From: Planctomycetales bacterium
GTDB lineage: Bacteria; Planctomycetota; Planctomycetia; Planctomycetales; Planctomycetaceae
Reading direction: 5' to 3'
Assembly (NCBI GenBank): GCA_028285345.1
Contig: JANQPT010000029.1
Span: 1-64,000 of the forward strand
DNA length: 64,000 bases
Made by a program: the position numbers and the translations under genes. Numbering within the stretch: the first letter of the stretch is position 1; the number at the start of each line of letters is the position of its first letter. This document shows positions 9,183 to 18,100 of this stretch, in pieces. The notes beneath the pieces are model-generated. The model saw nothing but the letters and a program-made list of their open reading frames with translations. It was not told where the DNA came from and did not search any database.

Positions 9183-9740
9183 TTAGCCAATTTCGGGTTC
9201 ATCGTTCAGTCGCAAATGTGGTAGGTCAAGGTATGGTTCAAGCGGACTATTTGCCAAGCAGCTATCCAGCATGTCTGCCCGCATGAGTAATTCCTCGGTA
9301 CAGCCCCACTCTTCGAGTTGATCAATGACCGATTCAATGCGGTCAACCACCGAGCTTTGTAGACGAGTACTCGCGTCACGTATTGCGCAATCGTAGTCCC
9401 AACCAAACGCTTCTTTCGTGTAGCGAGCGAGGTGAGTGACCAAGCGCAACTCGTACCCATCTGAATGCGGAATCACGTGTGCATAACGTCGCATTTCTGG
9501 ATTAGGATGCGGAAGTAGCGCAGCGACTTCCGCGCCATGCGCGAGTTGCTCGAGAGGTGGTACTTCTGGAGGTGGATTATCTCGCCTGAATTGTTTGACA
9601 GCCCGCGCAACGTCGAAACCGACGGACGTCAAGCGAGTTTGAGCCTCGTCGCGTGAGACGCCAATCCGCGAAGCAAGGTCATCGACAAGTTTCAGCGTCA
9701 CGATGTCGTGTGCTCGGCGCAAATCGCCATTCGCGGACAC
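9183..9740 (-). CDS. Hypothetical protein, 185 aa
   Basis: The soluble 185-aa protein has no signal peptide or membrane segment. The first 55 residues are helical and resemble a UBA/CUE-like three-helix shape (DEAQTRLTSVGFDVARAVKQF), though that assignment is only suggestive. The rest is helical with the phrase LVTHLARYTKEAFGWDYD. The start is GTG at 9740. A different frame directly upstream (9760-9836) is open with coding-like composition, so an N-terminal frameshift or a longer original protein is possible. It is followed by the 37-aa ORF. Confidence 0.5.
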   Translation of the reverse strand: MSANGDLRRAHDIVTLKLVDDLASRIGVSRDEAQTRLTSVGFDVARAVKQFRRDNPPPEVPPLEQLAHGAEVAALLPHPNPEMRRYAHVIPHSDGYELRLVTHLARYTKEAFGWDYDCAIRDASTRLQSSVVDRIESVIDQLEEWGCTEELLMRADMLDSCLANSPLEPYLDLPHLRLNDEPEIG

Positions 9741-9839
9741 GATTGCGTCTCGGCACTCATGACAGGAGCGGGCAACTTATCGCGAAGTACAGCAACTAAT
9801 TGCGCGGTAGTAGACACGTCTTGATTGTTAAAGCTGCGC

Positions 9840-11126
9840 TCAAACCACCGGCTCCCAGCCCGGTTCGTAGTCACGGGACCAGAGTTCCATCGCTTTTTCG
9901 TCGCCGACAATGTGGCCGTCGGCGCGGCGGCAGGTGAGGGCGCGGCCGGTGCGTTGGGCGATGTTGCCCAAATGGCAGAGCAGCGTGCTCTTGTGCCCTT
10001 CGGCGATTTCAGCGTTGAGCGCCAGCGGCGTGTCGTTACGGATCGCCGTCAGGAAGTTCAGAATGTGCTCGGCGTCGCCGCGATTGCTTTTGACGTCTTT
10101 GACAACTTTGTCTTTCACGTCGTACTGCGTGTAGCCGCCGCCGCTTTTGATCTCGAGCGATCCTTTGTCGCCGAAGAAGGTCACAAACGCGTTCTTGTTG
10201 TGCCGGCTGCAACTGAGACCGTCCCAGGTGATCAGTTTCTTGTCGTCGAATTCCAGTGCGACCGTCGAGGTGTCGGGCGTCTGCTGGTCGTCGTTGAACA
10301 CGTAACGCCCGCCGGTGGACGTGACGCGGATCGGGTAATCGACGTCCATGCCCCAGCGGCAGACGTCCAGGTAGTGCACACCGTTGTTGCCCAACTCACC
10401 GTTGCCCCAATGCCAGAACCAGTGCCATTTGTAGTGCACGCGGTTGGTCGCGTATGGCACGCGCGGTGCGGGACCTTGCCACAATTCGTAATCGAGGCCG
10501 GCGGGGATCTCGGCTGGCATCGTACGGCCGGTTTCGCCACGCGCGCTGGAATAGCGGCTGCGGGCGCAATAGACGCGGCCGATGGCGCCCTCACGGACCT
10601 TTTCGATCCCTTCGACGATTCCGGGTGAACTGCGGCGCTGTGTGCCCATTTGCACGGCGCGATTGTGTTTGCGGGCCGCTTGCACCATTAACTCACCCTC
10701 GCGGGCATTGTGGCTGCACGGCTTTTCGACATACACATGCTTGCCCGCGGCACAGGCCATGATCGTAGCGGGCGCATGCCAGTGATTGGGGGCCGCACAG
10801 ACGAGTGCGTCGACGCCTGGATCGTCGAGAATCTTCCGAAAATCACCGATCGCTTGCGCTTTTCCACCCGCTTTCTCAACCGCGTCGGCAGCGGTCCCCG
10901 CACGCTGGGGATCGACGTCGCAAACGTACTTTACCTCGCAGCCGGATTGCTGTGTGAATCCGGTCGCCAAACTGCGGCCGCGGCTCATGCCCATCACGCC
11001 GACGACGACTTTGTCACTTGCAGACTTCGCGGCCAGGGCGGGAGTCGCCGCAGCCAGCGCCCCGACCGCGGCGCCGGAAATCGCGGTTTGATTCAAAAAC
11101 GTACGTCGGTTGACGGCGTCGGTCAT
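9840..11126 (-). CDS. Tat-exported Gfo/Idh/MocA family oxidoreductase
   Basis: The 428-aa protein begins with a twin-arginine signal (NRRTFLNQTAISGAAVGALA). A Rossmann domain follows (VVVGVMGMSRGRSLA; CDVDPQR), with the family motif EKPCSHNAREG near 128 and a C-terminal GFO_IDH_MocA domain containing GNNGVHYLDVCRWG near 230. Such proteins bind NAD(P) and oxidise or reduce sugars or their derivatives. The exported planctomycete paralogues have largely unknown substrates. ATG 11126 follows AGGAG; an upstream in-frame start (11192) lies in repeat sequence and was rejected. Confidence 0.88.
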   Translation of the reverse strand: MTDAVNRRTFLNQTAISGAAVGALAAATPALAAKSASDKVVVGVMGMSRGRSLATGFTQQSGCEVKYVCDVDPQRAGTAADAVEKAGGKAQAIGDFRKILDDPGVDALVCAAPNHWHAPATIMACAAGKHVYVEKPCSHNAREGELMVQAARKHNRAVQMGTQRRSSPGIVEGIEKVREGAIGRVYCARSRYSSARGETGRTMPAEIPAGLDYELWQGPAPRVPYATNRVHYKWHWFWHWGNGELGNNGVHYLDVCRWGMDVDYPIRVTSTGGRYVFNDDQQTPDTSTVALEFDDKKLITWDGLSCSRHNKNAFVTFFGDKGSLEIKSGGGYTQYDVKDKVVKDVKSNRGDAEHILNFLTAIRNDTPLALNAEIAEGHKSTLLCHLGNIAQRTGRALTCRRADGHIVGDEKAMELWSRDYEPGWEPVV

Positions 11127-11163
11127 CGTTGTACTCCTATCGAGCGATTGATTCGTTGGCTCT

Positions 11164-11213
11164 GGTTCCCAAACTCCAGTTTGGGAACCCACATTCTCGA
11201 AGCTTTGCTTCGC
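11164..11213. repeat. Intergenic double-hairpin repeat (family E, copy 1)
   Basis: A perfect palindrome, GGTTCCCAAACT-CC-AGTTTGGGAACC (11164-11189), is followed by a second hairpin around CGAAGCTTTGCTTCG (11198-11212). The unit TTGGGAACnCAC...CGAAGCTTTGCTTCG recurs at 51297-51330, so this is a dispersed element. It sits just upstream of the Tat oxidoreductase. Confidence 0.7.
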
Positions 11214-11380
11214 GTCAATTCTAAGTTAGCGTTGTCCTACCCCTTCAGGGTAGCGTTTCGTGGCATTCACTCATACCCGGGGTGCGATCACTTCGTTCGC
11301 GACCCTGGGCGAAACTATTCAACGACTTCGGCGTAAATGTCATTCGTATCCGGAACGCAGAGATTCGGCGACGCTGCTTA

Positions 11381-11397
11381 CTCCGTGTCTCCGTGGT
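11381..11397. repeat. Fragment of the ilv-region repeat motif
   Basis: CTCCGTGTCTCCGTGGT matches the outer arm of the 3018-3230 palindrome with the central CCTCAGTGT portion shortened. It lies in the 300-bp spacer between DUF962 and the oxidoreductase, beside the family E hairpins. The rest of 11214-11429 shows no gene. Confidence 0.5.
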
Positions 11398-11429
11398 TAT
11401 CCGTACCTGCGAACTCTTCAAGTTTCAGC

Positions 11430-11789
11430 CTAACCGGTCACGCGGTCTGCTGGCAACTGTTCCGGCTGGGCCGGCAAGCGTTCCAGTTCGCGGCCCAAAC
11501 GGCCGGTGACGGCCAGTGCGAACATACGGTAGTCACCCATCAGCGACCAAAGCGGATAACCGAAACTGGCCGGGTTGTTGTGTTCCACAAAAAAATGCCC
11601 CACCCATGCCGGACCGTAACCGGCAAAGGGGATCGCTAATAGCCACCAGGGAGACACAAAGATCCCCAGCGCCAACACTCCCCAAGCGGCAATCGTTCCC
11701 ACGTAGTGCAGTCCGCGGCAGACCGGATTGCGATGCTCGCCCAAGTAGTAGGGCCAAAACTCCGCAAAGGATGAAATTCGCTCACTCAT
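11430..11789 (-). CDS. DUF962 (Mpo1-like) membrane protein
   Basis: The 119-aa protein shows the DUF962 signatures YLGEHRNPVCRGLHYVG (about 15-31) and GPAWVGHFFVEHNNPASFGY (about 59-78). Two hydrophobic segments lie between the histidine motifs. Yeast Mpo1 of this family is an iron-dependent dioxygenase acting on 2-hydroxy fatty acids; the conserved His residues visible here could be the metal ligands. Activity in bacteria is inferred only. It starts 2 bp after the stop of the AsmA-like gene, so the two are probably cotranscribed and act at membranes. Confidence 0.85.
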   Translation of the reverse strand: MSERISSFAEFWPYYLGEHRNPVCRGLHYVGTIAAWGVLALGIFVSPWWLLAIPFAGYGPAWVGHFFVEHNNPASFGYPLWSLMGDYRMFALAVTGRLGRELERLPAQPEQLPADRVTG

Positions 11790-11791
11790 CG

Positions 11792-13234
11792 TTAGGGACT
11801 TTCGTCGTTGGGCAGCGCGTCTTTATTTCGCCGCTTCTTTCGCTTCTGCTTCTTTCGTTTCTTCTTCTTCGGCTTCTTGTCCGACGACTTTTTCTTTTCA
11901 TCTGCCGACTTTTTGATCGACCGGATCAAGTTGAGCACATCTTTGGTCGTCCGCTCGACGTCGAGCGGTTTGTCTTCGCCGTGTGGCTGTTCTTCCGCGA
12001 GACCGCCCACCAGTTCGATGACCGATGCGGCGACCGGTTTGGCCGGGCCCGGTTTCTCCTCTCCGTTGAGGCGGGCTGACAGCGAATCCAGAACATCCTG
12101 CCCGTCGGCCAAATCGACTTTCGGTTTGTCCACCGTGCCGCGCACTACGAGTTTCAACGGTTCTTGGGCCAGCTTGTCCAGCACAGGGATTCCCGCCGCC
12201 AGATCGGACGGCAGGCCGATTTCGAGGTTCAAATCCAATCGCTCGTCGATCGTCACGGTGCCGCTTGTGCGGATTTCAAGCTTCTCCGAGAGTTGTGGAA
12301 ACACGAACGCGAACCCTTCGTGATAGACGCCGTCGCGGCGGATGACGACCTTTACCCGGCAATCGTCGGTCACCCGAATTGTTTCCGGCGGTTCCCGGTG
12401 AATCAGTCCGGCCACGAGCTTGGTGATTTCGTCTGCAAGCGGATTCGTAAACGTCGAAGTCACATCGTGCAGTGAGACCAGACCGGAGATATTCAAAGGA
12501 TTCTCATCAGTTGAGTCGCCGCGATTACCGACCGGAAGGTGAAACTGCTGGATCTCCAGTGAAACCTCTCCCGAGATGGCTGTCGAATCGGCAAGCAGCG
12601 GAGCGACCAAATGCAAACCGCTGTTACAGAATTCCGGCGTCAGTTTTTGGTGGTTGAGGATCACCATTGGATCCATCACCAAGACGCGGCCGTCGCCATT
12701 GCGGATCATGTGCAGCTTCGCGTCCAGTCCGGACAGATCGACGGCCGGCTCCTTCGCATCCCCCGCGTGGATCACCACCGCCGCATCGTGAACGGTTGCT
12801 ACAAAGGTGCTTTCGGAATCGGAACGCTTTTTGGAAAGCTTCAAATCATCGAGATCGGTCTCTCCAACCGGCTTGGGGAGGCGGAGCTCGAACTTCGGCC
12901 GGTCAATTTCGATCGGCCCAATATCGGGAGCAGAAACAAAAAGTGCCAGCCATGACCGCTCGATCAGCACGCGGTCGATTCCGATGTGCAGCTTCTGATC
13001 CGTGCGTTCGATGTCGAGCGTCCCGACCGACGTACTAGAAAACCAGCCAAAGGAGGCAGTTTCGGCGGTCGCCTGCAATTCCGGATCATCCAGCGCACGA
13101 TTGACCACGGCATTCCGCAGCGAGGTATTGGCGATGATCGTCGGCAAGAACCCGATGAACAGTAACAACGCCGCAATGATTACAGCGGCGATCCGCACAC
13201 CGCGCCGCTGCCAAAATGCTCTTCGCTCCGCCAT
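11792..13234 (-). CDS. AsmA-like inner-membrane protein with a lysine-rich tail
   Basis: The 480-aa protein has an N-terminal membrane helix (about 14-34, RIAAVIIAALLLFIGFLPTI). A long beta-rich body follows, with the AsmA/DUF748 style of repeated short strands (GPIEIDRPKFELRLP; LNLEIGLPSDLAAGIPVLDK). AsmA-like proteins form periplasmic bridges or regulate the outer envelope. The C-terminus (from about residue 436) is an extreme run of Lys/Arg, predicted disordered, possibly for binding lipopolysaccharide or nucleic acid. GGGGGCGAGAG lies before the ATG. First gene of an operon with DUF962. Confidence 0.65.
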   Translation of the reverse strand: MAERRAFWQRRGVRIAAVIIAALLLFIGFLPTIIANTSLRNAVVNRALDDPELQATAETASFGWFSSTSVGTLDIERTDQKLHIGIDRVLIERSWLALFVSAPDIGPIEIDRPKFELRLPKPVGETDLDDLKLSKKRSDSESTFVATVHDAAVVIHAGDAKEPAVDLSGLDAKLHMIRNGDGRVLVMDPMVILNHQKLTPEFCNSGLHLVAPLLADSTAISGEVSLEIQQFHLPVGNRGDSTDENPLNISGLVSLHDVTSTFTNPLADEITKLVAGLIHREPPETIRVTDDCRVKVVIRRDGVYHEGFAFVFPQLSEKLEIRTSGTVTIDERLDLNLEIGLPSDLAAGIPVLDKLAQEPLKLVVRGTVDKPKVDLADGQDVLDSLSARLNGEEKPGPAKPVAASVIELVGGLAEEQPHGEDKPLDVERTTKDVLNLIRSIKKSADEKKKSSDKKPKKKKRKKQKRKKRRNKDALPNDESP

Positions 13235-13399
13235 CTCTCGCCCCCGGGTTGAGTCGCATCGTTGCCGTTTGCAATCGACTACGGCATCGTACCACGAATC
13301 CGGGGGACCGGGAATTCAAGAACGCTCACGCGCGAAGAAAACGCGGCAAAGTCTGAGTGAAATCTGGTGGGAGGCTGAAACACTGAATTGCGAGGGCCG

Positions 13400-14686
13400 C
13401 TACGGAACCAAGCGATACGCGCCGGAGGCTGCTTCAACCATTTCCGATTCCGGCTTAGTCCGAATCGAAATATAGCCCTCAATCTCTCCATCGACGAAGC
13501 ATGGGAAAACGTTCGCCTTCACCCAATAGAGCCGTCCATTTCTTGACCGATTGGCGACATAACCTTGCCACAGTTTTCCAGTCTTGATGACCGCCCACAG
13601 GTCCGCAAACGCAGTCTTGGGCATATCGGGGTGACGAATGACGTTGTGCGGTTGGCCGACCAACTCGCCCGGTTCATACTCGGCGATTTCGTAGAAGCAA
13701 TTGTTGGCGAAGGTAATCACGCCGCGTGTATCGGTTGCCGAGATGAGGATGTCATCCGGTTCAAGCACGTAGGTCGGCTCGGGCTGCGCAAATCGCTCCG
13801 GAGCGCGAAACGTGCTGCGTTCGACGACGGGCAATAACCGCTGCAGCGGATTGATCGCGTCGGAGGCCACACCTTGCATCACCATCAGTTCCAGAAGATA
13901 CGAAAACGTCTTTCCGATGGTGTTGATCTCTTTGACTTCATTCTCAACGTCGGCCGAGGACTCGTCGAGCTTGTTAAAGCTCTCCAGCGACTGCTCGAGC
14001 TGCTGGGCAAAGCGAGCGGTCTCCACTCCGATTGTTGAGGCGCTCTCGCGCGTCGTTTCGACCGCGGCGACTGACTGCTGCATCTCCTGCATCGACTTTT
14101 CGACACTGTCCGAAAGGCTGAACACGGCTTCGGAAATACGGTCCAACGTCTCGCGGATCTCATGGTTGGCCGTCTTGGTGGTTCGGGCAAGCTCCTTGAC
14201 TTCACTGGCCACAACCGCGAATCCGCGGCCGGCTTCACCGGCGCGGGCCGCCTCGATCGCCGCGTTCAGCGATAAAATATTCGTGCGGTCCGCAATGTCG
14301 TTCACCGTCTGCACAAGGCTGTCGATGGCCGTGAAGTGTTCTTGCACGATGTGCATCCGTTCGGTCACGCGCGCCAATTCATCTGAACTGGCTCCAGCCG
14401 CTGTGACCACGGTTCCGACGTTCGTGTTGATCTGTTCGACGTGCGATTGGACCAGATTCATCCGCTCAAGAATCGACCGAAAGTCGGCCACGCTCTGCCG
14501 GATCGACTGCGTCTGGTCGCCGATCGTGTGCGCCGAAGAATGCGCAACCATCGTGAGTTTATCGCCGGCGGCACGGATCATTGTGTTGCGCAGCGCATCT
14601 TCGTCGAAGTCGACAAGCAGTCCTTCGGCTTCTTCCTTAATTTGTTTCAAGTTCGTCCCGGCGGCGGGAGCTTGCAGAGTGGTCAT
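13400..14686 (-). CDS. Soluble methyl-accepting chemotaxis-like transducer with C-terminal PAS
   Basis: The 428-aa protein has no membrane segment. Residues about 40-265 form the MCP coiled-coil signalling domain, with the hairpin tip [18 protein letters not shown] and [13 protein letters not shown] that bind CheA/CheW. Residues about 300-415 are a PAS domain ([47 protein letters not shown]) very like the Aer PAS, which binds FAD. In Aer the PAS is N-terminal, so the order here is reversed. Start at ATG 14686 with GAGG before it. No che genes are nearby. Confidence 0.9.
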   Translation of the reverse strand: MTTLQAPAAGTNLKQIKEEAEGLLVDFDEDALRNTMIRAAGDKLTMVAHSSAHTIGDQTQSIRQSVADFRSILERMNLVQSHVEQINTNVGTVVTAAGASSDELARVTERMHIVQEHFTAIDSLVQTVNDIADRTNILSLNAAIEAARAGEAGRGFAVVASEVKELARTTKTANHEIRETLDRISEAVFSLSDSVEKSMQEMQQSVAAVETTRESASTIGVETARFAQQLEQSLESFNKLDESSADVENEVKEINTIGKTFSYLLELMVMQGVASDAINPLQRLLPVVERSTFRAPERFAQPEPTYVLEPDDILISATDTRGVITFANNCFYEIAEYEPGELVGQPHNVIRHPDMPKTAFADLWAVIKTGKLWQGYVANRSRNGRLYWVKANVFPCFVDGEIEGYISIRTKPESEMVEAASGAYRLVP

Positions 14687-15048
14687 TGACAGCCTCAACC
14701 CTATCTAAGGCCCGTGAACACGAAGTCAGAGGGATGTCGCGGCACAGGAGTGCGCGGTGAATTTCCGGCAGGAAATAAGGATTTCTCTATCCAATTAGCG
14801 CTAAGTGATAGATCGGCGATCTATCGCGCGGTCGACGACATTTTCGGAGAAAAAACGGACGCGACTTTTCCGGTCAGAGCGATTAGGCCACCTGTTACGA
14901 TGATCCGGCATTCACTCCGCGTCATTCGACAATCCGGAGCGAGTCGTTTTCGCCACGCAAGATGCCGGCCGGAGCGAATTCGCGCTGAGACGCGTACCGA
15001 GGCGGTGAAAACCTGGTGACTCAGTGTCAAATCACCATCGTGGAGAGT

Positions 15049-15089
15049 GGCGAGCGGCGAGCGGCAAGCGTCAGCTTGCCGGTGAGGCG
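15049..15089. repeat. Half copy of repeat family B
   Basis: GGCGAGCGGCGAGCGGCAAGCGTCAGCTTGCCGGTGAGGCG-like sequence matches the left terminal arm of the 54510-54608 element, including a hairpin (CGGCAAGC/GCTTGCCG). The right arm is missing. It lies 25 bp downstream of the giant kinase stop and may serve as its terminator hairpin. The remaining 14687-15048 stretch shows no gene. Confidence 0.55.
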
Positions 15090-15113
15090 ATATGTTTAAG
15101 AGACTGAAACGCG

Positions 15114-18100
15114 TTATTTGACCGTCGCTGGGTTTTCCACACCGATCAGCTTGACGGCCTTTTGGGCGGCTTTTTTGGTCTCTTCATCTGAGAATGCAAA
15201 CCGCTTTTGCAGTTCCGGGAGGGCCGCCGCTGCTTTCGCACCGATCTGCCCAAGTGTTTCAATGATCTCCCGTTCGATTTCGTCCTGGTTATGGCTAACG
15301 GTAATCTGCCCCATTCCGCCGCCTCGCTCTGCAGCTGTGAAGTGTGTCTGATATTTCTTGAGCAGCTTAATCAACTTCGGCACCGCGAATGAAGCGTTCT
15401 CTCCAAGTTGACCCAACCCGTAGAGCGCCACGCGAAACGATTTGGACCCCCACAATTCGTCATCCTTGAGCTCCTCATCCACTTCTTTCTCAAAGCCCTT
15501 CGCCAACCGCTTGCGATCAGCGCCGATTCGAATGAGCAGAATCATGACGCCCGGTTGCAGATCAGCTTCGCCCGGAGAAGCCGTCTCAAAAAGTCTCTGT
15601 TCGACATAGTCTAGCTGCTTAAATTGCTCCAGTTTTTGCGAGTCAGGTTGAACCGCCAGTTGTTCGCGAAATGACGGGCGAGTGGAACCTTGATGTACAT
15701 CGGGCAGCTGTTCGAGTTTCAAGAACTGATGGAGTAACTGGACCGCAAACGCTTGCACATCGTGGTCTTTGTCCGCTACTGCATCGAGATACAGCTGCAC
15801 AGGAGTTTCCTCAGGCAAGTAATTGATCAAGCCCAGCGCGACGAACCGCACATATGCGTCATCATCGGAAAGACCCTTTCTCGCGTGTTGCAGGATTGCT
15901 TTCAACAATGTCTCATCCCCTTCTGCGGATTCAAAGAAAGAACCCCGGTTGGCATGATAGTAAGCAAATCGCCGACGTGCTTTCTTCGCATCGCTCAATG
16001 ATTCAATGAGGCGATTGCGAATTCTGGTGTTCGACAGTTTCGCAATTGCATCAGACAGATCATAGAGAATCCTCTCCTCCGGGTCCTCAATTATATATGC
16101 TGATCCGTATTCAATTGCTGACGTAGTTTGATGCAGATGATCATATTCCTCCGCGACTTCTGCCAGCGTCGAAACGACGTCATCGGGCTGTACTTTTCCC
16201 AGCACAGTGATCGGTTTGAGCGTCTCCATGCGCTTCTCCGGATTCCGCTCCTTCCGCAACATCGTGATCCATTCGTCGAGCGTCTTGCCGTCGTAAACGG
16301 CGGACGATTTCCGTGTCCTGGAGCGGATGAGTTTAAGCGCCTCGATCGCCGCTGCGCGCAGTGCACTATCCTCAGATTCACTAACCTTTCTGAGCAGCGG
16401 AATCGCCACAGCCCCGTTCGTGCCGCCGTCGCGTAGTTGATTTATGATTTGATACTGCAGCTGGTGGTTCAAGTCGGGATAAACTTGCACGAGTGCCTCG
16501 GCAGCGGCTTTTCTTTGCTTCGCGAGCGATGCCAACTGGTAGACGTGAGTTGACTGCGAAGTTGATTTTCCGACGAGAATTGCCTGCGCGAGGAGCGGAA
16601 TTAGCCGGTCCGGATCCGCTTCGATTTTTTCGAGCACCCTCAATACGTCATCGCGGACTTCGCGGTCTTTGTCTTTCCCCAGTGCGAAGAGCCTGTCGAC
16701 GGCGCCTTCGGTGTCAACGATTCGCGCAGGAAAAGGTGAATTTTCGTCAATAAACCCTCGAAGCTCCCGCGAGGCAATCCGGCGAGTTTTCCGATCTGAT
16801 TCCTTCTCCAAGATATCGAGCAGCGGCAGGAACAGCTCGCTAAAGTCGCCATCTACACGACCTATACGACTTACTTTGTCGGCCAATTCGGCGAGATTAG
16901 AGATCGCCCAGTGTTTCACGAGGGTGTTTTTGCTGTCGAGTAATCCGAGGACCTTCTCAACATAGTCATTGCTAGGCCACCAGGACTGCATCATGGAACC
17001 TGCCGCCAACCGAACACGTTCATCCGGATCGGAGAGAGCAGCACTAAACCCCTCAAAGCCACTTGACGGGTCTCCGAATTGTTGTAACGCAGTGGCGATG
17101 GCGATCGCGAGTTCGAATTGACTGGCTTGATATTTTCCGAGCTCCGTCGACGTGTCCGGTAAATCGAATTTGGCCTCCAATTCCTCATCAACTGCCAGTG
17201 TTATTGCGACCCCATAGACCGCGAGCGGCGTTTGCCTAAGCACATTCATGAGCGCCGCAACAGCCTCAGCCTCCCGACCAGGACTCCGCGCCCCGGTCGC
17301 CCCAACCGCCTTGATTGCCTCCATCTGCTTTTTCGGTTCGGTTTCGGTCTTTAGAATCGCCAGCCACTGGTCGAGCGTTTTGCCGTCGTAGAGAGCGGCC
17401 GACTTTTGCCTGATGGGGGAAGTTTCTTTGTCCGGGATGGTGATCGTCGACGTCCCCAGAATTCCCGCCTCTTCACACGCCTTGAGAACGACCGTGACAT
17501 CTCCATGACTCGCCTGCGGACCAGGGATAATATTGACAATTACGCTTTTGCGCCCCAGTTTCGCCACTTTGACAGCCAGCTGCTTTTTCAGGCCGGCAAG
17601 GTCGAGCGATTCGCCGTCGAGAGCCAGTTTCCCACCGGCGGCGATTTTGATGACGAGCGTCGCCGGTTTTGCCGCCGTCTGTTTTTCGACGGCCGCCAAT
17701 AACTTTTTCGCCAACCGCGCCAGCCCGTCGTCGTCGCTCTGAGCAGCTTGCCGCAAGAGTGGATGCACATCCTTATGGAGCAGGTCGATTTTTTCGTAAG
17801 CGTGCAGCAATGTGCGGTGACCTTGGTCATCGCTGGTTGCGTAGAGTTCGATCAACGCCGGTATTGCCGCTTTGGCCTGGGAACCATACTGTGCCAACAA
17901 GTCGACGATATACATTTTGTATTTGTACTTGTTGTCGTTCAGAGCAGCCAATAACGCCGGCAGCTTAGTTGCTCGATTCGCGTCTAGTTTCTCGAATGCT
18001 TGTCTCGCGGCATACCTCACGTGTTCATCCACATCCGCCAATCCGGCGAGGAGTGCCGGGATGGTCGCGGTTGAGGTCTTGTCAATGAGGCGGAACGGAT

